Counted from the first letter of the stretch, positions 1-8,875 are shown. The stretch: DNA of 46,878 nt from Gammaproteobacteria bacterium (GCA_008080945.1 VMDH01000039.1:1-46878); one strand, 5' to 3'. The notes: a model not told the origin generated them from the letters alone. A program made the numbers and translations.

Positions 1-2
1 TT

Positions 3-770
3 ACTGGTACTGAAAATATTATGATGGCAGCAACCTTAGCTGAGGGCACTACAAACATAAGAAATGTTGCCAAGGAACCAGAAATAGTCGACCTAGCAGA
101 TTTCTTAAATTCTATGGGTGCTAAAGTTTATGGCGCAGGAACAGATCTTATTTCCATAGAGGGAGTAAGAACATTGAATCAATCTCAGCACTTTATTCCT
201 GCAGATAGAATCGAGGCGGGAACCTACTTAGTTGCAGCTGCATTATCAAGGGGGGAGATAGAGATTAAAAAAGCGCAACCAGAAAGGATGGCAAATATAC
301 TTGAGTCACTTCGACAATGCGGCTTCAATGTAAGAGTATCTGATGATTCAATTCACCTTAAATCTGATATTGAAAATATTATACCTATTGATATTACAAC
401 AGCCCCTTATCCAGGATTTCCAACAGATATGCAAGCTCAATTCACGGTCCTTAATTCTCTTGCTGCTGGATCATCTGTAGTCACAGAAAATGTATTTGAA
501 AATAGATTTATGCATGTTCAAGAATTAAATAGAATGGGATGCGATATTACTGTTAAAGGAGCAAATGCTTTCATCAAAGGTGTTAAGCAAATTTCGGGTG
601 CGGAAGTTATGGCAACAGATTTAAGAGCCTCTGCAAGTCTTATATTGGCCGGTTTATGCGCAAAGGGAGAAACCATTGTGGATCGAATTTATCATATCGA
701 TAGAGGATATGAGAGGATTGAAGAAAAGCTATCTTACTTAGGCGCTAATATTGAAAGATTGCCGAGATAA
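3..770 (+). CDS. murA: UDP-N-acetylglucosamine 1-carboxyvinyltransferase, 5' partial
   Basis: MurA transfers enolpyruvate from PEP to UDP-GlcNAc, the first committed step of peptidoglycan synthesis, in the cytoplasm. The reading frame is open from base 3 and begins inside the protein with [15 protein letters not shown], a typical MurA block, so the true start lies before the window; the ATG at 21 is internal. About 255 C-terminal residues are present, including [24 protein letters not shown] and the closing [13 protein letters not shown] block, all diagnostic of MurA rather than AroA. The catalytic Cys loop is in the missing N-terminal part or just outside it. The gene converges on the degS-like gene, with six bases between the two ends. 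In many gammaproteobacteria murA also lies upstream of the degS/zapE/rplM region. Confidence 0.96.
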   Translation, partial: TGTENIMMAATLAEGTTNIRNVAKEPEIVDLADFLNSMGAKVYGAGTDLISIEGVRTLNQSQHFIPADRIEAGTYLVAAALSRGEIEIKKAQPERMANILESLRQCGFNVRVSDDSIHLKSDIENIIPIDITTAPYPGFPTDMQAQFTVLNSLAAGSSVVTENVFENRFMHVQELNRMGCDITVKGANAFIKGVKQISGAEVMATDLRASASLILAGLCAKGETIVDRIYHIDRGYERIEEKLSYLGANIERLPR

Positions 771-785
771 TATATCTCAACCGGC
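761..785. terminator. possible bidirectional hairpin between murA and degS-like gene
   Basis: A short imperfect palindrome covers the two convergent stop codons: an inner stem GAGATA/TATCTC (764-769 with 773-778) and an outer GCCG/CGGC pairing (761-764 with 782-785). No clear T-tract follows on either strand, so a terminator role is only inferred from its position between convergent genes. Confidence 0.25.
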
Positions 786-1748
786 TTCTGTTTTTACAAA
801 AATTTTATTAATTTTTTCTTCTGAGAAAATATCTAACTCTAAAGTGTCTCCTGGAAAGGCACTGTTTAAATAAAATACAAAATTTTCCCAGGTTGCTGGT
901 TTGTTATTGATAGCAACAATCATGTCTCCCACTTTTATATCCGAATCCCTAAATAATGGGCCATCATCAGAACTAATGATTTCAAGAATACTGGTAGGGC
1001 TGTTATTTAATAAGATCCTTTTAGGCTTGACTCTAAAATTACCTATCCAAGCCCTTTTTGCAGAGCCATTTTGAATAATTTCTGAGGAGATTTTAATGAT
1101 CTTGTCTACAGGAATTGCAAAACTAATTCCTTGGAATCCTCCTGTTTGAGAGAATATCTTTGTATTTATTCCAATTAAGTGCCCAAAACTATTAAGCAAA
1201 GCTCCGCCCGAATTACCAGGATTAATTGCTGCATCCGTTTGAATTAATTCTAAGTAGGGATTTCCATAATCTCTACCAGTTGCGCTTACAATCCCCTTTG
1301 AGAGTGTCACTCCCAAGCCATAGGGGTTTCCAGCTGCATATATTTCATCTCCCAGCTTTATCAAGCTTGTATCTCCTATGATTGCTGGAAAGAATTCTTT
1401 ATCTGATTCAATCTTTAGAACTGCCAAATCAAGTCTTTCGTCTACTCCTAATACCCTTGCAGAAAAGGTCATGCCCTCGTTTGTTTCTGTAAAGATTTCT
1501 CTTAAATTGTTCTTTATTACATGATAGTTTGTTACAGCAATGCCATCTTTAGAAATAATAACTCCTGAACCAATGGTTGAATTCCTATAATTGGAAGAAA
1601 GGGGGAGTTTGCTTGTTTTGACAGTTATTACTGAGGATAATGCTTTTTCTATATCTATTGAATTTGTGCAGGAAAATAATAAAAAAACCAATACTCCAAA
1701 AAGACTCATTTTAGAGACTTTATGAAAAGATAAATTATCGAAAGCCAT
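777..1748 (-). CDS. degS: DegS/HtrA-like periplasmic serine protease
   Basis: Trypsin-like HtrA family protease with a single C-terminal PDZ domain, the DegS/AlgW layout; such proteins sense unfolded outer-membrane proteins and cleave an anti-sigma factor (family knowledge). Catalytic triad is visible as His76 (TNYHVI), Asp107 (RLDLAVL) and Ser180 (NPGNSGGAL); the PDZ domain covers roughly 230-323. The length of 323 aa is slightly below E. coli DegS (about 355). The N-terminus has a hydrophobic stretch ending LLFSC (Cys27), which may be a lipobox, although Phe at -2 is unusual; otherwise it is a membrane anchor. The first ATG is complementary to part of the zapE start codon; an internal Met at residue 14 (start near 1709) is an alternative that would give a shorter signal. 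Confidence 0.9.
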   Translation of the reverse strand: MAFDNLSFHKVSKMSLFGVLVFLLFSCTNSIDIEKALSSVITVKTSKLPLSSNYRNSTIGSGVIISKDGIAVTNYHVIKNNLREIFTETNEGMTFSARVLGVDERLDLAVLKIESDKEFFPAIIGDTSLIKLGDEIYAAGNPYGLGVTLSKGIVSATGRDYGNPYLELIQTDAAINPGNSGGALLNSFGHLIGINTKIFSQTGGFQGISFAIPVDKIIKISSEIIQNGSAKRAWIGNFRVKPKRILLNNSPTSILEIISSDDGPLFRDSDIKVGDMIVAINNKPATWENFVFYLNSAFPGDTLELDIFSEEKINKIFVKTEAG

Positions 1749-2769
1749 GTTTAAAAAATTATATGATGTTCTTGCCGAAGAAGGTATACATCTTGATAGC
1801 TACCAACAAGAATTTTTAAAGGCTTACTCAGCATTTCAAGATAAAAGACAAAGCAAACTCAAATTTCTTAGCAAGAATCAAGTAATAAAATCAGTCTATG
1901 TATGGGGCAAGGTTGGCAGAGGGAAGACTCTTCTGCTCAAGGCTTTAAGCAAGGAGTTATCTAACAATGTATTAACTACTCACTTTAGTGAATTCATGCT
2001 TCAAGTTCACTCATTCTTAAAATCACACCAAGGAAAAAAAGATCCCTTAACTTTGTTTTGCAAAGAGGTTCTTCAAAAAGTAGACATACTGCTTTTAGAT
2101 GAATTTCAGATAGAAGATATTGGTGATGCCATGATTATTGGTAAAGTTTTTAATGAACTTAAAAAGCATAATACTGCAATATTTTTATCTTCGAATTATC
2201 CAGTTCAAGAACTTTATAAAAATGGGTTACAAAGAGATAAATTTATTAAATCTATTACATTTATAGAAAATGAGTTTCTTTATTTCAATTTAGAGGGCTC
2301 AGAAGATTATAGGTCTAAAAATATAGATAATTTCTTAAATTTAAGCCAAGAAGAAATAAATGATAGGGCTATTAAAAAATTTCTAAAGAGTAATTTTGAT
2401 ATGAATGCATGCTTTGGTGACCCATTAATTTTGTCAAAACGTGAATTTTCTGCGAAGGGTTATGGAGAGCAGTTTGTTTGGTTAGATTTTCAAGTTTTCT
2501 TCTCTGAAGCAAATATGGCTAAAGATTATTTAGAGCTTTGTGAAACATACAATTGGGTGTTTATTAATAATTTTAGAAAACTCAGTGATTTAGATATCAA
2601 TATAGTGAGGAGATTTATTTCTTTTCTGGATGTCACTTATACTAAGGGTTCAAAGATTTGTGCTCTTGAGAAGCAACATTTTATTTCTAATCTCTACGAG
2701 GGTGAAACATTACAGTATTTGTGGCATCGGGCACAAAGCAGGCTTCAGGAAGCCCTGTTTATTAAGTAA
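1747..2769 (+). CDS. zapE: Cell division protein ZapE (AFG1-like ATPase)
   Basis: P-loop ATPase of the AFG1/ZapE family. In E. coli ZapE associates with the Z ring late in division and affects FtsZ bundling. Walker A is GKVGRGKT (about 54-61) and Walker B is ILLLDEF (Asp118-Glu119), followed by the family signature EDIGDAMI. Length 340 aa is close to the usual 360-380. It diverges from the degS-like gene, sharing start-codon bases, so its promoter should lie inside the degS coding region. The gene is followed after 82 bases by rplM, the same order as in Pseudomonas and other gammaproteobacteria. With the ftsZ cluster 7 kb downstream it adds to the division-related content of the window. Confidence 0.92.
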   Translation: MFKKLYDVLAEEGIHLDSYQQEFLKAYSAFQDKRQSKLKFLSKNQVIKSVYVWGKVGRGKTLLLKALSKELSNNVLTTHFSEFMLQVHSFLKSHQGKKDPLTLFCKEVLQKVDILLLDEFQIEDIGDAMIIGKVFNELKKHNTAIFLSSNYPVQELYKNGLQRDKFIKSITFIENEFLYFNLEGSEDYRSKNIDNFLNLSQEEINDRAIKKFLKSNFDMNACFGDPLILSKREFSAKGYGEQFVWLDFQVFFSEANMAKDYLELCETYNWVFINNFRKLSDLDINIVRRFISFLDVTYTKGSKICALEKQHFISNLYEGETLQYLWHRAQSRLQEALFIK

Positions 2770-2799
2770 CAGAACTACTAATAATTTTTATGAAAATCA

Positions 2800-2828
2800 T
2801 TGATTAAGTTAGCCCTTAGTTTTAATAT
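2800..2828 (+). promoter_or_regulatory. Predicted sigma-70 promoter for rplM-rpsI
   Basis: TTGATT at 2800-2805 and TAATAT at 2823-2828 are separated by 17 bases. This is close to the sigma-70 consensus and lies about 24 bases upstream of the rplM start, in one of the few gaps between genes. Confidence 0.6.
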
Positions 2829-2851
2829 GCGCATCTGATTTAAGTTCTGCT

Positions 2852-3280
2852 ATGAAAACACAATCATTTAAAAAAGAAGAGACGCAACATAACTGGGTTA
2901 TTGTTGATGCATCCGATAAAGTTTTAGGTCGTCTTGCGTCTAAAATCGCTGATAAATTAAGAGGTAAGGACAAGCCTATTTTTACTCCTCATGTTGATTG
3001 TGGAGATTTTGTTGTAGTTGTAAATGCAGAAAAAATTAAGGTTACAGGTAATAAATTTGAGGACAAAAAATACTATACTCATTCTTTGTACCCAGGTGGC
3101 TTAAAGACTAAAACTTTTAAAGATATGAATGCTACCAAGCCTGAAAAGGTTATAGAGCTTGCTGTGAAGGGCATGTTACCTAAAAACAAGCTAAGCAATC
3201 AGATAATCAAGAAACTTAAAATTTATGCTGGTTCCGAGCATCCTCACGAAGCTCAGCAACCTGTAAATTGGGATATATAA
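2852..3280 (+). CDS. rplM: 50S ribosomal protein L13
   Basis: L13 is an early-assembling large-subunit protein. The 142 aa length equals the usual length and the sequence shows the family blocks [19 protein letters not shown] near the N-terminus and HSLYPGGLK in the middle. A well-formed promoter lies just upstream. rpsI follows after 6 bases, the near-universal L13-S9 operon. No strong Shine-Dalgarno sequence is visible before the ATG. Confidence 0.98.
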   Translation: MKTQSFKKEETQHNWVIVDASDKVLGRLASKIADKLRGKDKPIFTPHVDCGDFVVVVNAEKIKVTGNKFEDKKYYTHSLYPGGLKTKTFKDMNATKPEKVIELAVKGMLPKNKLSNQIIKKLKIYAGSEHPHEAQQPVNWDI

Positions 3281-3286
3281 ACTTTT

Positions 3287-3679
3287 ATGGCATCAAATAC
3301 ATTTTATGCAACAGGAAGAAGAAAAACTTCTTCAGCTAGGGTTTATCTTACCAAGGGTAAGGGCAACATTTCTGTAAATGATCGATCTCTTGAAGAATAC
3401 TTTGGAAGAGAAGTTGCGCAAATGCTTGTAAAGCAACCCTTAAAGTTATTAGACCTTGATGAAAAAGTTGATCTTAAAATTATGGTTAAGGGTGGAGGAA
3501 GTTTTGGTCAAGCAGGAGCTATAAGGCACGGTATTTCAAGAGCTTTATTGGAGTTTGACGAGGAATTGAGACCCCAGTTAAAACAAGCTGGTTTCTTGAC
3601 TAGAGATCCTAGAAAAGTTGAAAGGAAAAAGCCTGGCTTGAAGAAAGCTAGAAAGAGAGAACAATATTCAAAACGTTAG
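3287..3679 (+). CDS. rpsI: 30S ribosomal protein S9
   Basis: S9 sits in the small-subunit head and its basic C-terminal tail reaches the P-site tRNA. The 130 aa protein has the [16 protein letters not shown] opening and the conserved end with [14 protein letters not shown], including the terminal Ser-Lys-Arg. It is co-transcribed with rplM, six bases upstream; the petABC genes follow after a 40-base gap. Confidence 0.98.
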   Translation: MASNTFYATGRRKTSSARVYLTKGKGNISVNDRSLEEYFGREVAQMLVKQPLKLLDLDEKVDLKIMVKGGGSFGQAGAIRHGISRALLEFDEELRPQLKQAGFLTRDPRKVERKKPGLKKARKREQYSKR

Positions 3680-3719
3680 TGGTTTATCAGATTTCTTTGC
3701 ATTAGAATATAAGCCCTAA

Positions 3720-4304
3720 ATGAGCAACCCCAACACTACAAGAAGAAAAGTTTTAATAGGAATGACTGCTGCCGTTGGAGCAGCTGGAATTCCCTTCGCT
3801 GCAACACCTTTTATTTCCGCTTGGAACCCAAGCGCCAAAGCTAAAGCATTGGGCGCTGCGGTTAAAGTTGATGTATCTAAAATACAGCCTGGTCAGAAAA
3901 TACAGGTATCATGGCGTAAGCAGCCTGTTTTTGTTATTCGTCATACAGCCAAGTCTTTAGAGAGTCTTGGGCAAGTTGTTGCTAAGTTAGATGATCCTGA
4001 GTCTTTGAATATAGAAGAGCCATACAGAGGCATAAATAATACTCGCTCTAAGAGTAACGAGTTTTCCGTCTTAGCTGGTGTATGTACTCATTTAGGTTGC
4101 TCTCCAAAATACTACCCTGAAATGGAATCCAAACCATGGGATAGTTCTTGGTCGGGAGGCTTTTTTTGTCCCTGTCATGGATCGATGTTTGATTTAGTTG
4201 GTCGAGTTTATAAAGGAGTCCCAGCGCCAACAAATCTAAAAGTTCCACCACATTTTTTTGAAGGAACTATTCTTACTATTGGAGAAGACGAGGGCGTTGC
4301 TTAA
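3720..4304 (+). CDS. petA: Ubiquinol-cytochrome c reductase Rieske iron-sulfur subunit
   Basis: Rieske [2Fe-2S] subunit of the cytochrome bc1 complex, taking electrons from ubiquinol at the Qo site and passing them to cytochrome c1. It has a twin-arginine type N-terminus (TRRKVLIG) followed by one hydrophobic anchor. Cluster ligands are Cys122/His124 (CTHLGC) and Cys150/His153 (CPCHGS); Cys127 and Cys152 form the expected disulfide. Length 194 aa is typical. The stop codon overlaps the petB start (TAATG), so the three bc1 genes are translationally coupled. The 40 bases before the gene contain a TAGAAT -10-like element at 3703-3708 but no good -35. Confidence 0.97.
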   Translation: MSNPNTTRRKVLIGMTAAVGAAGIPFAATPFISAWNPSAKAKALGAAVKVDVSKIQPGQKIQVSWRKQPVFVIRHTAKSLESLGQVVAKLDDPESLNIEEPYRGINNTRSKSNEFSVLAGVCTHLGCSPKYYPEMESKPWDSSWSGGFFCPCHGSMFDLVGRVYKGVPAPTNLKVPPHFFEGTILTIGEDEGVA

Positions 4305-5521
4305 TGAGCAGTATGTTTTTAAAAGTTTTTGACTGGGTTAATCATAGGTTACCAATTGTAAATACCTTTGAGAGACACCTCTCTAAGCATCCTGTGCCCA
4401 AGAAAGTTAACTTTTGGTATCTTTTTGGTGCGCTTGCCTCAGTGGTCCTAATAATTCAAATTGTTTCAGGTATTTGGTTAATGATGCCTTATGAAAATAC
4501 TGAAGAGGGCGCATTTGCATCAGTAGAGTTCATCATGCGAGATGTTGATTATGGCTGGGTAATTAGATACATGCATACAACTGGAGCATCTATGTTTTTT
4601 GCAGTTGTATACCTTCATATGTTTAGAGGATTACTTTATGGCTCTTACCAAAGACCAAGAGAATTAGTTTGGATTTTTGGCATGACTATATATCTGGTTA
4701 TGATGGCAGAAGGCTTCTTAGGGTACGTATTACCTTACGGACAAATGTCATATTGGGGTGCTCAAGTCATCATCTCTTTATTTGGTGCAATTCCTTATAT
4801 AGGAGAGTCATTGGAAGTTTGGGTCAGAGGAGATTACTATATATCTGGTGCCACAATATCAAGATTTTTTGCATTGCATGTTGTTGCATTGCCTTTAATA
4901 TTAATTGCTTTAGTATTCATGCATCTTGTAGCACTGCATGAAGTAGGAGCAGGAAATCCAGAGGGCATTGACATAGAAAAACATGTTGATGAAGATGGCG
5001 TTCCTTTAGATAGCGTTCCGTTTTTTCCATATAAAGTACTCAATGCACTCGTTGGCATTGGAGTTTTCATGATTGTTTTTTCAATAATCATGTTTTTCTT
5101 CCCTGAAATGGGAGGATATTTCCTTGAAAAAGCTAACTTTGAAGAAGCCAACCCCTTATCTACTCCTGAACACATTGCTCCCGTTTGGTACTATTCTCCA
5201 TATTATGCAATGTTAAGAGCTGTGCCAGACAAGCTAGGAGGGCTCATTGTTATGGCTGGAGCTATTGCAATTTTATTTGTAGTCCCTTGGTTAGACAGAA
5301 GCAAAGTTGCTTCCATTCGCTACAAGGGAATTTTTAGCAAAATTGCATTGGTATTATTTGCAACTAGTTTTATAACACTTGGGTACCTTGGAACTGTCCC
5401 TGTTACAGAATCTAGAAAACTTATGAGTGTTATTGGGACAGTTATTTACTTTGGTTTCTTCTTTTTGATGCCATTTTATACATCTCTAGAAAAGACTTCT
5501 GTTCCACCTGAGAGATTGTGA
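4304..5521 (+). CDS. petB: Ubiquinol-cytochrome c reductase cytochrome b
   Basis: Integral-membrane cytochrome b of the bc1 complex, holding hemes bL and bH and forming the Qo and Qi quinone sites. The four heme ligands are visible as His91 and His105 (helix B) and His192 and His207 (helix D). The Qo motif reads PVWY (in HIAPVWYYSPYYAMLRA) rather than the PEWY of mitochondria and alphaproteobacteria; PVWY is the form usual in beta- and gammaproteobacteria. Length 405 aa is normal for a full-length cytochrome b with both halves fused. It lies between petA and petC with overlaps on both sides. Confidence 0.97.
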   Translation: MSSMFLKVFDWVNHRLPIVNTFERHLSKHPVPKKVNFWYLFGALASVVLIIQIVSGIWLMMPYENTEEGAFASVEFIMRDVDYGWVIRYMHTTGASMFFAVVYLHMFRGLLYGSYQRPRELVWIFGMTIYLVMMAEGFLGYVLPYGQMSYWGAQVIISLFGAIPYIGESLEVWVRGDYYISGATISRFFALHVVALPLILIALVFMHLVALHEVGAGNPEGIDIEKHVDEDGVPLDSVPFFPYKVLNALVGIGVFMIVFSIIMFFFPEMGGYFLEKANFEEANPLSTPEHIAPVWYYSPYYAMLRAVPDKLGGLIVMAGAIAILFVVPWLDRSKVASIRYKGIFSKIALVLFATSFITLGYLGTVPVTESRKLMSVIGTVIYFGFFFLMPFYTSLEKTSVPPERL

Positions 5522-5523
5522 CC

Positions 5524-6318
5524 ATGAGATTAGTTTCACTTTTATTGCTTATAACTTTCTCCAGTTTAGGCTATGCAGCAGGCGGAGCTGAGTGTGGTGA
5601 TTACGGAGACTGCGATGAGTTTGATGCCCGACTCCTCGACAATAGCTCCCTTCAAAGAGGTCTTAATACTTTCATAAACAACTGTTATGGTTGCCATTCA
5701 TTGCAATATTCAAGATGGGGAAGAGTAGCTAAAGACCTTGATATACCTGAATCAATATTATTTGAAAAATTAGTATTTGATCCAAATGCTAAATCTGGTG
5801 ATTTGATGAAAGGCTCTCTTGATAAAAAAGCTTCAGAAGAATGGTTTGGAGTAGCACCTCCTGATTTAACTCTTGTTGCCAGGTCAAGAGGGAGTAATTG
5901 GATTTATACATACTTACGAACCTATTACGAGGATGGCTCTAAACAATACGGTGTAAACAATCTTGTTTATCCAAATACCGCAATGCCAAATGTTCTAGAG
6001 TATTATCAAGGTAAGCAGATATTAGGTTGTAAGCAAGTTCCTTCTTATGCTTCAAACGGAGGGGTAAGAAGAGATGCAGATAGAAATATCATTACTGAAG
6101 AGGAATGTGGTCATCTTTTGCTAGCAGAGGGTTCAGGAAAGTATACCGCTGCTGAATTCGATACCATAATTTTTGATCTAACTAATTTTTTAACCTATGT
6201 TGCAGAACCTGTCAGAGCTGATCGTGAAAGAATAGGCTGGTTTGTAATATTATTTTTTGTTGTTTTCACGGCGCTTTCCTATCTGCTATTTAGAGAGTAC
6301 CAAAAAGATTACCACTAG
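5524..6318 (+). CDS. petC: Ubiquinol-cytochrome c reductase cytochrome c1
   Basis: Cytochrome c1 carries electrons from the Rieske protein to soluble cytochrome c in the periplasm. A signal peptide (MRLVSLLLLITFSSLGYAAG) is followed by the heme c motif CYGCH (Cys54-His58), a likely axial Met in TAMPNV, and a C-terminal membrane anchor followed by the basic tail FREYQKDYH. The ATG at 5524 is preferred over an in-frame GTG at 5518 because GAGAG sits at a usable distance upstream. With the GTG start the protein would be two residues longer and would overlap the petB stop. sspA follows after 11 bases, as in many gammaproteobacteria. Confidence 0.95.
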   Translation: MRLVSLLLLITFSSLGYAAGGAECGDYGDCDEFDARLLDNSSLQRGLNTFINNCYGCHSLQYSRWGRVAKDLDIPESILFEKLVFDPNAKSGDLMKGSLDKKASEEWFGVAPPDLTLVARSRGSNWIYTYLRTYYEDGSKQYGVNNLVYPNTAMPNVLEYYQGKQILGCKQVPSYASNGGVRRDADRNIITEEECGHLLLAEGSGKYTAAEFDTIIFDLTNFLTYVAEPVRADRERIGWFVILFFVVFTALSYLLFREYQKDYH

Positions 6319-6329
6319 GGATTAATTTT

Positions 6330-6944
6330 ATGATTCTATATTCTGATAAAGATGATCATTACAGCCACAGAGTACGAATTGTGCTTGCTGAAAAAGATGT
6401 TGCTTGTGAAATAAAAGAAACAACTAATGAGGAAGCACCCGAGGAGGTCCTCTCAATTAACCCAGAGCATTGTCTCCCAATTCTAGTAGATAGAGAGCTA
6501 GGCTTATACAATGCTGCGGTAATGCTTGAATATCTTGATGAAAGATTTCCTCATCCTCCATTATTACCAGTGTATCCAGTTAATAGAGCCAATTGCAGAA
6601 CTTTAATGCTGAGAATTGATAAAGAAATTTCACCCTTAGTAGATACATTAATCTCTGGCGCGGGGACTGAAAAAGAGATTCTTGCTACCAAACAAGACCT
6701 TTTACATGAAATTACTTCTCTTGCTCCCACCTTTAAAGAGTTTAAGTATTTCATGAATGAAGAGTTTTCTTTGTGCGATTGTTATTTGGCACCAATCCTA
6801 TGGAGACTTCCTTCGCTTGGAATCAATCTTCCATTAAATAGACATACCAAGGCATTAATAGACTATCAGAAAAGGATCTTTGATAGACCAGGTTTTCAAG
6901 ACAGCCTGTCATTAGTTGAAAGAAATTTAACTAGCGCAATCTAG
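6330..6944 (+). CDS. sspA: Stringent starvation protein A
   Basis: SspA is a glutathione-S-transferase fold protein that binds RNA polymerase and modulates transcription during starvation. The 204 aa sequence has an N-terminal thioredoxin-like domain (LYSDKDDHYSHRVRIVL) and an all-helical C-terminal domain. The surface motif PHPPLLPVYPV, needed for SspA function in E. coli, is intact. The usual partner gene sspB is not downstream; instead the convergent lpoA gene begins, and the two stop codons share the palindrome CTAG at 6941-6944. Confidence 0.93.
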   Translation: MILYSDKDDHYSHRVRIVLAEKDVACEIKETTNEEAPEEVLSINPEHCLPILVDRELGLYNAAVMLEYLDERFPHPPLLPVYPVNRANCRTLMLRIDKEISPLVDTLISGAGTEKEILATKQDLLHEITSLAPTFKEFKYFMNEEFSLCDCYLAPILWRLPSLGINLPLNRHTKALIDYQKRIFDRPGFQDSLSLVERNLTSAI

Positions 6945-8056
6945 GCCTCAAGTTTCGAAAGACTAAGCAGTCTTTCAGCGCAAGTATTTCCCATCATCAG
7001 TAATCCAGTATTACCATTAATTATTTTAGTAGAGCTATTTAGTTCATAAATAGCCTTCAACACCATCCAGTCCATAACAATTCCACTTATCAGAGCTTCT
7101 TCCTTATAAAGCAAGGTTGGGTCTTGAAGATAAAACTGAGGAGCAGCAAAATTCACTCCTTCATAATCTATTAAATCTCCTTTATTTAAATTTGATTTCA
7201 GGGCATTAATGCTTGAGTAATATAAGAGCTTATTAGCGTAGTTATATTTAAATGCAGGGATTAGTTTTTTTTGAACCTCATGATCAGCATCAAATACCAA
7301 TACCTCAAGATCCTTCCTAATTCTTGGAGTAAATTCAATATTGATTGGAACAGCTAGCCTTTCAATCTTTTTAAATCTTTCATTGCTTTTTGTAACCTCT
7401 AAAATTGAGGCAGCAAACTCTTGAGGATCTTGATTCTCATAAACGAAAATATAGTTTGGATTTATATCAAGATATCTTGTTATTACATCTCCAGGAAAGT
7501 TTGTTATTACAGTAATATTTTGATCTTCTGAGGATCGAGATTTTGCTATAGTTTTGAGGCTATCCAATTCTAGAGAGTTACAAAATAATTCATTGCTCCT
7601 TAAAAATTGAACAGCCTGGGTATCATTGAATGAAAGTTCAAAATTATAAGGGAGCTTAAAAACCGACTCAATGAAGGTTTGTTTTAATTCATTAGGAGCA
7701 GTAATTGCAATCTTGCGGTTTAAATTACTTTTTATTTGTAAGAGATCATTTCTTAAGCTATTTAGTGTAGATTTATCCTTATTAGAAAGATCATTTCTAT
7801 CAATAATCTTATCAAGTTCATTAAAATTTTCTTCAGAGAAGCTTCTAAAGGCAAACATTCTCTCAATCAATTTATATTCAGATTCTGAATATTTACTAGA
7901 TAGAATGACTGAGCCTATATCAATATTATAGGAATCATTATTTTGAGCTTGGCGAGCTTGAGTATTCTTTAACTGATTAGCAGAGCACCCTATCAAAACC
8001 AATAAAATTAGGGCATTTAAAGTAATTTTAATAGTATGATATTTTTTTAAGTCCAT
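6941..8056 (-). CDS. lpoA: LpoA/LppC-family outer-membrane lipoprotein, short form
   Basis: LppC/LpoA family. In E. coli LpoA reaches from the outer membrane through the peptidoglycan to activate PBP1A. A clear lipoprotein signal ends in LIGC (Cys24). The C-terminal part (about 110-371) resembles the periplasmic-binding-protein-like domain of LpoA, including the block TPRIRKDLEVLVFDAD and the end MGNTCAERLLSLSKLEA. At 371 aa it is much shorter than the roughly 600-680 aa of well-known homologs, and the region before the PBP-like domain is too short for the full TPR-like N-terminal domain. The gene diverges from rsmI with four bases between start codons, the classical yraM/yraL arrangement, which supports the call. 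Confidence 0.8.
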   Translation of the reverse strand: MDLKKYHTIKITLNALILLVLIGCSANQLKNTQARQAQNNDSYNIDIGSVILSSKYSESEYKLIERMFAFRSFSEENFNELDKIIDRNDLSNKDKSTLNSLRNDLLQIKSNLNRKIAITAPNELKQTFIESVFKLPYNFELSFNDTQAVQFLRSNELFCNSLELDSLKTIAKSRSSEDQNITVITNFPGDVITRYLDINPNYIFVYENQDPQEFAASILEVTKSNERFKKIERLAVPINIEFTPRIRKDLEVLVFDADHEVQKKLIPAFKYNYANKLLYYSSINALKSNLNKGDLIDYEGVNFAAPQFYLQDPTLLYKEEALISGIVMDWMVLKAIYELNSSTKIINGNTGLLMMGNTCAERLLSLSKLEA

Positions 8057-8060
8057 AACT

Positions 8061-8864
8061 ATGTTTTATATAGTAGCAACTCCTATTGGTAATTCTAAAG
8101 ATATTTCATTTAGGGCAGTAGAAATTCTTAAGAAAGTTGATTTTATATTATGTGAGGATACAAGGATAACTGGTAAGTTGATTGCAGAGCTAAATATCAC
8201 ATCTCATTTATTAAAACTAAATGATCATAACGAAGATAGCATGATCAAAAAAGTGGTGTCCCTCCTTGAAGAGGGCAAAGACATTGCTCTCGTGAGTGAT
8301 GCAGGTATGCCTCTAATAAATGATCCTGGATTTGCCCTTGTCAGAGATATTATTAAAAGCAAGCATCATGTTACCTCAATACCTGGCCCAAGTTCTATTT
8401 TAACTGCGCTTCAACTATCTGGAATCTCAACAAATGAATTTTGTTTCTTGGGATACTTTCCTAGAAAAGCAAATAAACAAATTGAGTTTATTAAGAAAAT
8501 TAAAAAAATTGGAATGACAGCAATATTTTTTGAGTCGCCTAAAAGAATTATTAACACTTTGAATGTTTTAAAAGAGAGCATCAATGAAAATAATGAGATT
8601 GCCATAGCAAGAGAGCTGACCAAAAAACATGAATCACTGTACCGAGGGACTTTAAACCAAATTGATAATTTAATTACAATTCCTAAAAATGAAATTAAGG
8701 GAGAATTTACAATAACTATCAAAATCTTAGAAATACCAGAGGAAATTGATCTGGGTCTGCAAAAAGACTTATTAAGCTTCTTAAACAAGGGAGATGCAGC
8801 AAAAGTCCTTTCAAAGTTATATAAATTACCAAAGAGAGAAATCTATAAAAAATTCCCTAAATAG
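8061..8864 (+). CDS. rsmI: 16S rRNA (cytidine(1402)-2'-O)-methyltransferase
   Basis: RsmI methylates the 2'-OH of C1402 in the 16S rRNA decoding centre using SAM. The 267 aa protein shows the tetrapyrrole-methylase fold signatures YIVATPIGN at the start, ILCEDTR, the SDAGMPLINDPG loop and GPSSILTALQLSG. It is slightly shorter than E. coli RsmI (286 aa). It diverges from lpoA and precedes rnpB, an order conserved in gammaproteobacteria. Its promoter should lie in the 5' coding region of lpoA; TATGAT at 8035-8040 could be the -10, without a good -35. Confidence 0.96.
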   Translation: MFYIVATPIGNSKDISFRAVEILKKVDFILCEDTRITGKLIAELNITSHLLKLNDHNEDSMIKKVVSLLEEGKDIALVSDAGMPLINDPGFALVRDIIKSKHHVTSIPGPSSILTALQLSGISTNEFCFLGYFPRKANKQIEFIKKIKKIGMTAIFFESPKRIINTLNVLKESINENNEIAIARELTKKHESLYRGTLNQIDNLITIPKNEIKGEFTITIKILEIPEEIDLGLQKDLLSFLNKGDAAKVLSKLYKLPKREIYKKFPK

Positions 8865-8875
8865 AACTAGTTGTT

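Noticed and set aside
4837-5175. Minus-strand reading frame of 112 codons inside petB
   Set aside because: Shadow of the conserved cytochrome b frame; no recognisable domain.
8411-8788. Minus-strand reading frame of 125 codons inside rsmI
   Set aside because: Antisense shadow in AT-rich DNA; rsmI is fully conserved on the other strand.
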